64,000 nucleotides of DNA from Forficula auricularia (taxonomy: Eukaryota > Arthropoda > Insecta > Dermaptera > Forficulidae): positions 2,613,531-2,677,530 of the forward strand of contig JALMQS010000161.1 in NCBI GenBank assembly GCA_024734495.1, in the 5' to 3' direction. Within the stretch, counting starts at the first letter, position 1. Each line of letters begins with the position of its first letter. Below are positions 10,841-22,996 of this stretch, piece by piece. The notes under the pieces are model-generated. The model was not told the origin of the DNA and made no database searches. It saw only the letters and a program-made list of their open reading frames with translations. The translations under genes were made by a program, and so were the position numbers.

Positions 10841-12694
10841 GGAACAAATTCTCTCGCAAAGCCTGTCTCTATTAATTTCACTCGTCTTTTTGTCTGTTCT
10901 TTTTATTTTTAACCTGAGCCTAGGCCAATGGTTTCGTAATTTGTGAGCCGGCCGAGAGTAAGAGACCTACTATTCGCTTCTTTTGATTTACTAACGATTT
11001 TATTTAACCAAGTTATCATTTAACGCAGACTACGAGAAGAGAGAATCTCGCCAATCTTAAACATTTATCTACCGGCGATGTAATTAAATGTTATTTCACA
11101 CAATTTTTTTTAAATATGCCATAAACATAAATGCTCCGATGAGTATTCGTAACCGGTTTTAGTTATATGTACCTACACTTTCATTAGATTGTATCATCTT
11201 TTCTTTTTTCGTAATAAAAATGTTTATTTTTCTCTGCTTGGTTTTCCTTTCGTTAGGAATTTTTCACATTCACTGAGAAAATATTTTAATAATTATTATT
11301 ACCTAGCTGGTAGTTAAATGTAATCATGACTTTATTTTTAACAAAGAAAATGTTTATAGAGAGGTTAAGTATATATAAATAGACCGGCCAAATGCGAGTT
11401 GGACCTCATTCTGAGGATTCTGTATCTTATAACTTGAAATATTAAATTCGTTCTTATTTGTCGTTGATAATGAGGGAATGAGGGAATTCGTGAGTTTTTC
11501 ATAAAATAAATGAGGCCATTTCCAAACAGTGACTGGTAAAAAAATCATCTAAAAATGGCCTTTTTGCTCCTCTTTCTAGTATTTTAAAGTGAGATAAATT
11601 AAAAAAATAAGTAAATAAATAAAATAAGACTAATTCTGCGTTTACAGAGCTACTTCACACCCCATGATAAAATATATTTTTTATTTTTGACCCCACATAT
11701 ACGTACTACGGCTCTCTTCAAAATAATAATGTGACTAAAATTATAATATGTTTTTCGATTAAGAACCCTGAAAAAGACATGAAAAAACGGCACATGATGA
11801 TGTCATAATATATATAGTTATATTCGGTATAAAGTACATATATGGTAAATAGTAAATATACCAAGAAAATATATTCAATGTTAAAATATACATAACCTGA
11901 CTATTGAATTTAATTCTTATAATTTCATTTTGACTAGTTTTATGTGATTCTTATAGATTTTTGGATGCTAAATCCCAAAAAACTTATTTTATTGCTTATC
12001 ACTTCACATATTTTCACAAAGCAAACATTAAAATACTTCTATAATAAAATTGAAGTAATTTCTATCTGATACTTCTATAATTTTTTTTTTTTATTATAAG
12101 AGTATTTTTTATAATCATATTCACTTATCGGCGAATTGAAGAATATAAAAAGAAAACCCCAGATCTTTATTTTTGAGTAAGTTGTGAGGGTTTGAAGAGT
12201 GAAAAACTAGTAGAAGTGGATCTTGGATCTTCTTGTAAAAATACTTTTCTGTATTTTTCTATTTTAGCATTTTCCTAAAATAATATCTATCTATTTGTCG
12301 TTGCACTGAAGATTAAAAAAATACAAAATTCATACTTTTTTATTAAGTTATAGGGGGAGGGGAGGTAGCAATGAATTAAAAAGTAAAAAAAAAATGGAAA
12401 ATTTCATTTGTACTTGTACGGGCGTACATCAGGGTGCAGGCAGCGAACCAGAGGCACCAAGTTTGAAAAGTCGTCGCAACGAAATAATTTAGGGGGTTGT
12501 ATCGACCGAACAGTACTAAAAATCGTGATTTGATATAATTTTTTTTAGATAACAATTTCTACTGTATTTGGATGTAGGAATCAGAATATTACTCACAAAT
12601 ACCAACAACTTTTCAAAAGATAAATTTCGCAAATTTGTATAATTAGTGACGTCCCTGATGCCAAAAATCAATAGCAATTTGAAATCACACTACA
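10841..12694. other. AT-rich spacer, nothing recognised
   Basis: No gene or clear repeat is seen. A small GC-richer patch lies at about 12417-12500. Confidence 0.45.
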
Positions 12695-12780
12695 AATTAA
12701 TGTTTCTTGGCTGGGTTTGAACCATCCTGAGTTGAAGTCGAACCGCTTATCCATTCACTATATTAATTACTAATACTTCA
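12695..12780 (-). repeat. tRNA-like sequence (SINE or tRNA pseudogene)
   Basis: On the minus strand the order is GTGAATGGATAAGCGG (D-arm-like), GTTCGACTTCAACTC (anticodon-arm-like) and GGTTCAAACCCAGCC (T-arm/B-box-like). The T stem is imperfect and no good acceptor stem closes, so this is more likely a degenerate SINE head than a working tRNA. Confidence 0.35.
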
Positions 12781-13947
12781 ACCATGAATACTAAATTATT
12801 AATTAAAATATTAAATTAATTTGACAGTGTTTTATAGTTTATTAAGCCTTCGCCAACATCATCTCAATTTTTACACTAATTAAAAATTTTTATTTCTCAT
12901 TAAGGTTCATTTTAAGCTGAGTAATTTTAAAGAGCACATTTCGAAGGTGTCTAATCTTGTTTATGGATATTAAAAAGAAGGAATTAGAAAGAATCCATTC
13001 AACAGTAAATTTCTAAATTCGGCTTGAAAAGACCAGATAAGTGTTTATTTGAATACATCGCAACACTGAGAGAGAAGTAGAAATTAATATGCAATTTAAA
13101 TATGAAAGACTTTCAAATGAATGGAACCCATTCAAATGAAATTAAACGTTACTTGTTCTTGGGAGGAAAAAATAAATAAATAAATAAAAATAATAACTCT
13201 TTAGCAAAAATAAATATAGTCAAAGAGAAATTTAAATAAAAAGATTTAGTTCACTCATCATACGAAGGAAAGAGATGAAAAGTGATGGCTTCCGGTTTCA
13301 AATGGGCCGCCGTTTCAGGGCCGACAAACGGTTTGCTCTTATGGATGCTGATAACGAATTTTATTCGATACTTTAGAACCCACACACTCTCAAATCTCTA
13401 ATGAGTGCTGCCGAGTGAAGCTATCCCAGACACCTGATCTGAGCCTCAAATAATAATAATTATTTTTACCTAATTAAAGGTTAAATTTTTATTTAAATAA
13501 CACATAATTATAACTATTTGTGTAGTGTTCACTAAATACTTATAATTAATTAACATTCAATAAATTCACTCATAAAAGTATATGTTTTAACAGCTACATA
13601 TTTAATTAATAATTGGTAAAATAAATCAATATAAAATTTCATTTTCCGAAAGTAGTTAATTTGATTGTCGAGGAAAAAACAATGACAACTATATTTGATT
13701 TGCCATTTAAATTTTTTATCACATTTCAGAAGTGTTGTATTATCCCCCCCATTAATTGAACCCAAGTGCCAGTTTCATCTTCAATCTGACCCAGAGATCG
13801 GGTGAAAACTTTACCCCATGATTTAATACTTACCCTTAAAAAATTTTGCCGTCAAGTGATTTTTAATTTAAACATATAGCCAAAACATGTAGCTTAAATA
13901 TTATCAATATTAGGGATACTCAGCACTAGGATACAATTTCTAAGAGA
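12781..13947. other. AT-rich spacer with a GC-richer patch
   Basis: The patch at 13285-13450 begins with a 38-codon frame (13285-13401) encoding a hydrophobic peptide. No domain or splice context supports a gene. Confidence 0.35.
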
Positions 13948-13948
13948 A

Positions 13949-13982
<34 letters not shown>
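13948..13982. repeat. (AAT)n microsatellite
   Basis: About eleven AAT/ATA units run here. They inflate the frame at 13948-14193, whose start is poly-asparagine, so that frame is not called. Confidence 0.9.
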
Positions 13983-15229
13983 GCCTTTTATTATCATAAA
14001 TATACACATGAATGAATACAACTCTTTAAATAAAAAAATTGCGGACTCAGTAGAAGATAGTCTCGTGATTATTTTAATAGATAGGAAATTTATTCAAAAA
14101 TTTTCCATTAATTTTTATTTATCAATATTTGAAACGTGGTGGAAAAGAATTTTCAAGAATTTTTTTTCTTTCTGCCTCTGTGTGACTTTTTAAATTCTGT
14201 TAAAGTTTCCTCTGGTACTGAAATGCTTATAAATATTTCAAAAACAAAAAATTGAAAAAACATAATTAAACACTAATATGTGTTTTGGCTAAAACTGAGT
14301 AGTTTTAATAATTATCTGTATATTTGGCAAACCCATCATCCCTCTTCAGATGCCGTGCCTAGCGCCTAATCCCTCCCCCCGGTGTCTGGTTACTACTAAG
14401 AAAAGCCCCCGAAATGTGACGTCACATCGTTCACTGTGAATCACGGTATAATACTTTCACTCACTGATTCGATTAATTCATTCAAATGAGACATTGGGAA
14501 TGCAATTCTGAATGCTGAGTCATTACTTTTGATGTTTTTCTTCAAATCTGACAGCTATTTGTCTATAATATTTGAAAGTCACATGACCCTAGGGTATATA
14601 TGTATTTTGACTAATTTTCATCATTCACTTTATAGGTCATTATGTTCTGTTATTTCGAGTGCTAGGGACCAACCATATGGGATTGAAATTATTTATAAAT
14701 GCGTTCTACAAACCCACTTGAAGAACCATTTAAAATCAAGTTATTTTTTTCATTAAGAAGAATATTAAAAGAAATATTCACAATGTTATGCAGGCGAAGC
14801 GTCTGAAAAATCATTTTCAAGCATAATATCTGTTAGTGAACCTGTTTGAATTTTGATACCCAATGATATCCCAATAACAAAAAGACGTATAAAATTACAT
14901 CCAGAGTGCCAAAATGTTTATATTTTGCCTAACCTCTTCATTATCCAATACGCTTATTTCCATGACTTTAATGAACTGCACGCAACTCTTTCCCAGCCAA
15001 CTTCTTTCCAGACACTTAGAATCTTCAATCTCGACAAATATCCAGCACCACAGACACTTTCCACCACCTTTTCACTCTTTAGCTTGATCGATTTCTCCCT
15101 CTTTCCTAGGTAATGCAAGGACCTTTCAAGATTTAAAAGTCTAATCGGTCTTATTAAAAACAAAAAACAAAATAAATAAATAAATAAAAACTGATTCGAG
15201 TTTTGGCTTTCTAGCTTTATATTTGGCAA
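13983..15229. other. AT-rich spacer
   Basis: No gene is recognised. At about 15090-15118 a pyrimidine run ends in CCTAG followed by GTAATG, a weak acceptor/donor junction. Confidence 0.4.
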
Positions 15230-16640
15230 ATTTTTAGGTTATAAATACAGAAAATCAGAAAAAAATAGAATTTCCATATTTGGAGTTACCAACCATTTAT
15301 TTACCTATAGCTAATGGAGCTGAAATTCGGCACACAGTATTATTAATAAATCGCACCCCTAACATTCTAGCTCTAATCGTTTCCTGGAAAAAAATTACTA
15401 AATGAGTAAAATTTACTGATTCTTGAAACAAATATTACGGAGGATTGCAAAAAGTTCCTCTTAATGCAAAAATGTTTGTATTTCTTGAATAAAGGTTCGA
15501 TTAGATTTGAACTTTCTAGCTCAGAACTTCAGTAGAAGAAAAGCACAAAATCAGAAAAAATCCAATTTTTCTATTCGGAGCTATCGATTGCCTGTAGTTA
15601 ATGATCTGAAATTTGGTAGACAAGTTTTAATTAATAAACTGCAGCTTTGTGAGATTCTATGGATATACAAATTAACTATTCTTTATATGTACTGTAAATG
15701 GATGCATATTTTATAGTTAAATAATTAATTACCTATAAATGGGTATCCATTTACATATAAGGTATGGGTTTGTTTTCCTTATAATAAAAATATTATTATT
15801 ATAATATACCTAGAGATTTGAAACCCTGAAGAAGGAGGGAAAAATCCTCCGAAACGTCAGTTTGAAAGGAAAGGAGGAAGGATTCCAATAAATTAATCCT
15901 TATTTGATATGTGTTAATTTTTTCTTTCCTCACTACCCCTGGGCTGCCTTCCATTACATTCAATTATACCTAGAGATATTTTATATTTGTAAGCTTCTGC
16001 TTGAAGTATAGCCGCTGCATTTCTAGAGGAAATAAATGATCGCTACTTACTGTAAATGCACACAACATGACTAGAATTATGCTAGGAAGACCGTAAAATT
16101 ACCAACAGCTCACAGTATTTCTAAGCGATCACTTGCCTAAAAACAAATCGAAGGAAAAAGTGGAAACATTTTCAAGATTCATTACGTTATTTTACAATTT
16201 CGTCTCCGAGCGTTTTGAGTGCATTAAGTGCAGTTTATTAATACAAACATGTTTGCCAAATTTTATCTTATTAAACAACCCCATTACATATTCATTTTTT
16301 CTGATTTTTAGCAATTTTGAGCAGGATGTTTTTAATTTCTGCTCCAGAACGAACTTCTTGTTGTATGTCCCAAAGTAAATTTCAGTGCCTGTCATCTGAT
16401 TGGCCACCCCAGTCCCTCCATTTACCATCTACCCTTTGTCAATTGTAAAAAGCAAATACTTTGCGACATACAACCAGCCCTTCGTCATCGAACCAGAAAC
16501 TTAAAATTTATCACAGAATTGCAGTGGATTAACATAAATATGCTTTCCAAATTTTTCGTTATTAGTTATAACATATTTGACTTTTTCTCTGATTTTCAAC
16601 ATTTTAACAGATATTCTGAATTTCAGCACTAGATTGAACA
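15230..16640. repeat. Cluster of at least four divergent copies of one old repeat
   Basis: The pattern AAAATCAGAAAAAA, then TAATGATCTGAAATTTGG, then AATTAATAAACTGCA occurs at about 15245-15400 and 15545-15670 on the + strand. It occurs on the minus strand at about 16220-16370 and 16500-16640. A further relative seems to lie at 27290-27440. The copies are strongly diverged. Open frames here (15507-15716, 16133-16378) follow the repeat and lack domains. The 15811-15970 element sits inside the cluster. Confidence 0.45.
15811..15970 (+). repeat. Dispersed repeat with a hammerhead-like core, copy 1
   Basis: CTGAAGA (15826-15832) is followed by a GGAGG/CCTCC hairpin and then GAAACGTC (15851-15858). 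The flanks AAACC (15821-15825) and GTTT (15860-15863) can pair. The ~110 bases after the core, down to CTGGGCTGCCTTCCATTACA, are shared in inverted orientation with 52740-52890. Hammerhead ribozymes have the core CUGANGA, stem II, GAAA and a cleavage site ending in UH. Here one extra A separates the core from stem II, so activity is uncertain. Confidence 0.6.
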
Positions 16641-17545
16641 TTATCCGGTCTTCCTCTCTTTAGCTATTCCTAGTATCTTACAGACTGACAAAAATCATGC
16701 TTGAAAATGATTTTATCCACGATTCTCTAAACACTATAACAAAAAATTACATTTCACATTTTTAAGTTAATTCAATATTAGTTTTAGTTTGGTTCATTTC
16801 ATTTAGAAATAAGGCTCATTTCCGAAATGTTTTCTAACTTCACAATGAATTTCTCCGGTGATTATTAAAAAAGATAATACTTTAGCTCTATCGATCTGAC
16901 AAGTAGACACATCTTTTTATCAAATTAATTATCACAAATCCCTTTTAGCCTTCCAGCTCCTCCATCTTGTAAATTAATAAAGTTAAAAAAAATAATAATA
17001 AAGATAAAGAAATGCCATGAAAAAAGTAAAAAAAAAAAAATGTTACGAATTCATTATTTAATATTCTCAATTTAAATGAATTCGTAATATCCCATAAAGA
17101 GCGTTCAATTTGTTTCTAACGAATATAAATCTTGAACAAATTAAGTTGTGACGAAAGAGGGAGAGAAACGAAATAAGAAAAAATGTTAAAGACTTTTAAG
17201 CCCGCAAAAAAAACTTTTAACTTTCGTGTTAAACACCAATAAGTGACTCTCAAGAATAAATTACGACTGCATCGACCAGAATCTACGCTATAATTAAAAT
17301 GACATTAATTTCCAAATAGTAAATATAAAATGAAACTTATTCGGAATGGCGGATGAATTGTGCTTCACTAGACAGGCGGAATACAAAATATTCCTATATT
17401 AAAATTCAATAAAAATAAATAAATAAATAAACAATTATTAAAAAAACGTCTTTATAGGCACAATAAAGAACTCTCAGGAATATAATTAGGAGAGACAAAA
17501 ACTAAAATTAATCGCGGAAATAAATAATTTAAATACATTTATATG
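16641..17545. other. AT-rich spacer with a small palindrome
   Basis: TTACGAATTCATT at about 17043-17055 is inverted at about 17080-17092. Nothing else is recognised. Confidence 0.45.
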
Positions 17546-17735
17546 TTGAAGAAGACAATAAAAGAGTGTGTCTTCTGCTGGAATTATATATTTATTTAAT
17601 TATAACGAGACTATAGTTTCGAGGACTTTGCCCTCTTCATCATTCTATTACAATGTATTCCAGCAGAAGACATACTCTTTTATTGTCTCCTTCAATATAT
17701 AAAAAGTCTGCTACTCTCGGCAAAAACTTTCAATT
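17546..17735. mobile_element. Foldback element A with 12-bp target duplication
   Basis: The motif ACAATAAAAGAGTGTGTCTT CTGCTGG near the left end is inverted at about 17653-17690. The right end continues with CTGCTACTCTCGGCAAAAAC TTTC. TACATTTATATG flanks both sides exactly (17534-17545 and 17736-17747). On the minus strand the centre reads TGATGA, then a GAGGGC/GTCCTC stem, then GAAACTATAGTC, a hammerhead-like order. Relatives are at 26986-27250, about 51265-51350, 61389-61460 and 62638-63487. Confidence 0.7.
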
Positions 17736-17807
17736 TACATTTATATGATGTAGATTGCTTAGGACAGAGATTAACAAACTGTGCGCCGCGGCTTATATTT
17801 TACCTTT

Positions 17808-18796
17808 TTACTAAAAAATAATTTCATACATGTTTAATCTATAGCGATAGATTGAGAGTATAATTCTTTTTCATGTATTTTTATTTTGCAATTTTTTAAC
17901 ATATTTCAACTCTATATAATGGACTTTGCATGCAATTTTATTATTAGTATTAAAATAGTAAGCTTGTGTTAAGGAGAAGTAGACGCTATTAATAAAACTC
18001 GTACTGTACTTGATTAATAGAAAATTCATTATTTCGTGTCTGAGCTTGTTTCAATGTCTCCAATGAAGATGGACTTGTCTCGACATGTAACCGGGATTAT
18101 TATAAAAGTGCCCAAGCCTATATTTCGCACCCTCTTCTTTCTATACCAGAATGAGACATTCTAACCTAATTGCATTTCAGAAAATTTATTATTGTTTTAA
18201 TATTTTTTTCTTTAATTATTTTAAAAATATTTTCAAAAAATAAGGGAATTATTTTTTTCGAAATTTCGGTAGATTCTTTTCATTTGCTTTTAAGGAAAAA
18301 AGCAATTTATTGAATACATTTTTTAAATAATTATATAAAATGAATTTATTTTTATTAGGTAGATTTTTTAATCAAATAAATAAGAATTAACAGATATTTA
18401 TTATGGGGTGTTCATTTTATAAAATCAATTCATACGAAATTTGTTTTTAATAAAATTAATAATTTATTTTTTCTAATAAAATTTCCTCGATAGGCTTGCA
18501 AGCTAAAGCCTGCTGGGCGTGTTTAATTTGATAATAAAATTTCCAAATTAAAATAATTTAATTATTTATTTTCCTAAAAAAATTTGAATTCGAGTTTTTT
18601 TCTAGTTTTTCAGGTACCTTAAATCCAAAAGAATGAAAATCTTTCTCTATATATCTGGGCGTGTGATCAAATAAAATACATATTTTTTGGCACTAACTAG
18701 AACGAACTGAACGATTCTTCTGTCTTGACCAATGTTAAGAATGGGGAATCCGGACCGACAAATTTTTTTTATTACTTTAGTTTTTTGAATTATCGT
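17808..18796 (+). repeat. ~0.99-kb interspersed repeat, copy 1
   Basis: This stretch is colinear with 59995-60988 at high identity by eye (for example ATAGGCTTGCAAGCTAAAGC and GGGGAATCCGGACCGACA in both). No open frame is shared, and the ends lack obvious inverted repeats. It is a non-autonomous element of unknown class. Confidence 0.8.
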
Positions 18797-20056
18797 GGAT
18801 TATGGGAATTTAGACAGATCGACATTAGATATTATTATGGGGCCTGAATGAAGAAATCCGAATTAACATATATGAACGTATAAACATTTCTCATATTTAA
18901 CATATTTATTTTTATTTCAAATTATTTATTTCCAGTAATGAAGCTGTTGAAGCTTTTATTTTTGTGATTAATTTCATTAAGATTGAATTTTTAGTTAATT
19001 AATTATGTGTGATTTAACTAAAAATTCAAATCTTATTTATTTATTGGCTAAATAGGCAAAAAACAAAGTGAGATGCTAAAAATTTATTTATTATTTATTG
19101 TCCTACACTAATTGGTAAGAACACAAAATAGTCTGATATTAAAATGAAAAAATAAAATAAAAAATAACCAATTATTAAAAAAATCATATTTATTCCCTCT
19201 ATAAATATCAGAAATATTTACAGAATAAGTCATTTAAAATACTTTGTGAAAACAAATTTGTAAAATGAAATCACGCTTTAGAATTTATTTCACACTGTAT
19301 AAATTTATCTATTTTATCTTTATGTGATTTATTTTTTATATATTAAAAGTTTTAGTCACCAATAATATTAATATTTTTTTAATATGTCTCTGGAGGATGA
19401 ATTTGACTACACTAATCGGGCAAAATACAGAATAGTCGAATTATTAAAATAAAATTAATAAATCAAACAATTATTAAAAAGTCATATTATTCCCTGTTGT
19501 AAGAAAGTTTCTCAATTATTTAGGGGAGTCTTCAAATAATATTCACAGCGGAAATAAATTATGAAAATAAATTAACGAAAATTAACCTTTTAAAAATGTA
19601 ATAAAAAATAAATAAATAAAATAAGCATTTAATAAAAACTCAGTTCATTTGAAGGGAGTCTGAGTAATAATTATGGGAGGCCTCAATCTAAATTATCAAT
19701 CATCACGGAAACAAACCACATATAAAATACTTTTCAAGATTCGGGGCGCGGGGTACTGTTTGTGAATAGATTGAACAACAAAACTTAAATTTTGACAGAA
19801 AGGCGAAATTTTCTGCCTTTCAAAATTATGAACTACCAATATAATTCGATATTTTTTTCTTTTTTTTCTTAATGAAGTCCTGATCCTAGATAACTCAAAA
19901 TCAATTCTTTATTTTGGTAATACTACCTTTGTACGGCCTATTTTGAGTTAGCTATCTGAATACAGACACATACAGGACAAACAGCAAAAAATATCTTTCT
20001 TGAAATTGATTTTCCCAGGTTTCAGACTTTACAAAACACGAATAAGATTTTTTTTT
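18797..20056. other. Very AT-rich spacer
   Basis: Several short paralogous phrases recur (for example AATTATTAAAAAA.TCATATT near 19170 and 19470, each before TTCCCT), suggesting old internal duplication. No gene is seen. Confidence 0.4.
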
Positions 20057-20163
20057 AAGTGATTCCAATACTTGAGTCGCAAGGCGAGCTTCCTATCTTT
20101 AATATAAATCCATGGTCACGAGAACCGGGTATCTAATTCAATGCTGACCTCTTCCTGTTTAAA
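20057..20163 (+). repeat. ~107-bp direct repeat, copy 1 of 2
   Basis: AAGTGATTCCAATA...CGCAAGGCGAG...AACCGGG...TTCCTGTTTAAA recurs at 20683-20789 with about ten differences. The minus-strand frame at 20199-20405 lies between the copies and has no recognised domain. Confidence 0.75.
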
Positions 20164-20682
20164 TGACCTTGACTCCTAATGTGCCCTTTAATCATCATTT
20201 AGAATCTTGCTTCAAAAAAATATTTATTTGCAAAATTTAAAGGAAATTCCTTCCTACCTGTTGAATATTCTGTTCCAATGTCTTTTTTCCTCTCTATTCT
20301 CTTTTTTCCACTCCATTGTAAATTATCTCTTTTTATATTTAATACAGTGATAAAATCTGGTTCTGAAATTTTGATAGCGTTTAAATTAAATACTCGAAAA
20401 ATCATGATTTACTAATTATATAATTTCCTCTTCAATATAGATATTATAAATATTTTTTACTTTTAGAATTGGAATTATGTTTTGTTCGGTGTACCTATAT
20501 CACCTCTTTTCAGGGGGTTGGTTCATAAAAAAAAAATTTATTAGAAACTAATATTAATTAGATTTAATCAATTTCTATTTTGTAATTTTAGGCCCTCAAA
20601 AAAAAAAAAAATTGAAATTATAGTAGAATATCTATACCTTTCAAACCTTCTGAATCGATTGCAAACCTGCAACTATAACTTT
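20164..20682. other. Spacer between the two direct repeats
   Basis: AT-rich, with poly-A and poly-T runs. Nothing is recognised. Confidence 0.4.
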
Positions 20683-20789
20683 AAGTGATTCCAATAATCG
20701 AGCCGCAAGGCGAGGTTCCCATTTTTAATATAAATCCATGGAAACGAGAACCGGGAATCTAATTCAATGTTGACCACTTCCTGTTTAAA
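20683..20789 (+). repeat. ~107-bp direct repeat, copy 2 of 2
   Basis: Partner of 20057-20163. It ends about 30 bases from the tail of the LINE remnant at 20818-21060. It may be 3' UTR sequence of that LINE, present twice, or an independent repeat. Confidence 0.75.
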
Positions 20790-20817
20790 GGGGTAGTTTT
20801 TATTAATTTACCATTAT

Positions 20818-21060
20818 TTATAAAGATAGAATGATAATGATGCGACAACTCCAAGGAGATTTTATAGACTGGAATTGGCACCTGTATCGTTTAAAGAAGG
20901 ATAAGAGGAAAAAATGTAAGGAGTTGACCTGAAATCGAAGGTACCTGCGGATTTTTAACAAATAGAGGTTAAAGGTCGCAGGAAAGACGGTGGCAGGAAG
21001 CGAGTTCCAGTCTTTAGACATGCCATAGGGATAATCGAATTGGAGAATGCGTTGATTCAA
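20818..21060 (-). pseudogene. 5'-truncated LINE (Jockey/CR1-like) ORF2 C-terminus
   Basis: The 80-codon minus-strand frame includes DWNSLPATVFPATFNLYLLK followed by IRRYL. The pattern WNSLP-x(2)-VFP-x(2)-(F/Y)NL-x(3)-K-x(3)-RYL is the conserved tail found after the reverse transcriptase in many insect non-LTR retrotransposons. No reverse transcriptase core precedes it, so the copy is 5'-truncated, as usual for LINE insertions made by incomplete reverse transcription. The final ~35 residues are less conserved. Neither a clear tail nor a target duplication was found. Confidence 0.6.
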
Positions 21061-22613
21061 TTCTTATCCAATTTGAAAATGATTTTTTACTCCTTTTAAG
21101 ATATGCTAAGCTCAGAAACCACATGCATTATCCTTTCGCCTTATGATGGATAACCACTCTTAATTTTGAGGCTAATTATAATTATTTATTGATCCAAACA
21201 GAAATTAACTAATTGTAACAATGTACTTTTTGTATTAGCCTCTTTTTGAAATTCAAAATTTCTCCAAATTGTATTATTTTTCTAAAAATAAAAATTTACT
21301 CTAATGTATCAACTAAATTAATTCTCACAAAAAAAAAAAATACATAAATTTATTTTATATTTTCTTAGTCATAATTAATAGTGATAACTTAATTTCACAT
21401 TCATGTGAACGACGATTCCATGCATATCCTCCAACTCTCAATCATTATAATCATACATTTTTCCTGTAAATTCATTTCAAATTGCATATCCTGAAATAAC
21501 TATAATCAATTCGACGCTCGGCAGATAAGGTTCTTTCAGGATAAATACTGTCATGGGTTATAATTGTGCAAATTTCGGCTGCAAGAGATAGAGTGAGAGG
21601 GAAACCCCCGAAGTCCCTCGATATTCCGAGTGGGCTAATTAGTTTTGCAGGGCGGACCAGACCCTTTCCTAGATTCAGAGACCCAGAGGCTCTTCGGCCC
21701 TTTTGCTCGCTCAATTAGTCTGCCTTTATCATATCGTATCCAGCGGCTGCATACCAAACGACGCTTCACTCTGGAGAATTTCACCTATATAGAGGTATAA
21801 ATATGACATATATTTACCATATGGATATATGTTTGTATAGCTTATCATTGAATAATGATAACACGATTCAATTAAAACCTCGGTGCTCAGTCGTATATTC
21901 AATTCATAGCAAACGGTTGCCAAGAATGGAGCAATAAATTATTATCATAAACTAGGGGAATCTCGTAAAACTTTTGCAGCTGTATTCTTTTATTGCAAAT
22001 GTTTGCTTTTTAAATAAAATATATTCAAAAGTATGCAAGTCCTATAAAAGATTCTGCATACTAAATACTTAATAAATCGTTCAAATATTTCGGTCTAAGA
22101 AAACAAATTGTTTTCTAAATAAACTGTTCAATCGTAATGTTTGCACAGATTGACCAATAATTTAATCCCTAAAATGTATAGAGACTTGTTAATCGGGAAA
22201 CTATTTTGTTGGTTAGAGCTGGGAACACGAACTGTCACCGAATAAATTGTTCATTTGGACGTGAGTACGCAGATCGACCAATGATTCAATATCGACTGAA
22301 TTATCGGTTGATTGTCCCTCCCGAAAAACTACTTAGGAAAAAAATAAAAATATGTTTTAGCTATATAGAATAAACAAAAGAAAACAACAAGAAATGTCTT
22401 TATATATCTAGCATAATGCTTTAACTAAGTTATTAATCGTAAAAATTTTTTTGTTGATGGCTCTTTTTATTTAAAATCGAGCCTCGATTTTCACTTAGGA
22501 ACGGTTGTTGAGCGAGGTATGGTTGGCTTAGGTGGTTTAAGCATCACGGTTATTTTAATTTTTAAAGTTAAAAGTGCCCACACTTGAGTAAACAAATTTT
22601 TAGACTAAATGGA
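21061..22613. other. Spacer with a GC-rich patch at 21490-21730
   Basis: On the minus strand the patch holds an 80-codon frame (21472-21714) of balanced composition with a glycine/leucine-rich middle. No domain is recognised, and the frame ends in ordinary AT-rich DNA. It could be an old exon, a conserved element or a SINE piece. The rest is unremarkable. Confidence 0.35.
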
Positions 22614-22996
22614 AAAATTTTCAAGAAATACATATTAGATGACAAACAAACAAAAATCAACCAGCCGAAATTGGATAGGAGGTCCAAAAAGTCAAAATCT
22701 TTTGACTCTTGTTAAAATTATTATAAATTGGAAAAAAAAAACTTTCGAAATAAAAGGGGTTGTTTTTTTCTAATATTTTTAAAATACATATATTTTTACT
22801 TTAAATGTTTTATTCTTTTAAATTTACAGGATAAATATTTCGCGTAGTTCATTTTTGTACTAATATTTTAAAGAGTAACTTCATTAAATTTGGCCCAGAC
22901 CGGTCAAAAAACTTTTAAATTTTGGACCTCCTCCTCAATTTCGGCTAGTTGATTTTTGCTTATATTGCCATCTCTATTATGTATTCTTGCAAAATT
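22614..22996. repeat. Foldback element with ~80-bp arms
   Basis: The left arm (ATTTTCAAGAAATACATATT, AAAATCAACCAGCCGAAATT, GGAGGTCCAAAA) is inverted at about 22912-22996 (TTTTGGACCTCCTCC, AATTTCGGCTAGTTGATTTT, TATGTATTCTTGCAAAAT). The loop has no open frame. Probably a MITE. Confidence 0.75.

Noticed and set aside
13948..14193. 81-codon frame starting with poly-asparagine
   Set aside because: Its start is an (AAT)n microsatellite and the remainder is AT-driven.
15818..15863. Confident call of an active hammerhead ribozyme
   Set aside because: One extra A separates the core from stem II, stem III is only two base pairs, and copies 1 and 3 have a mismatch at a stem junction. Left as hammerhead-like.
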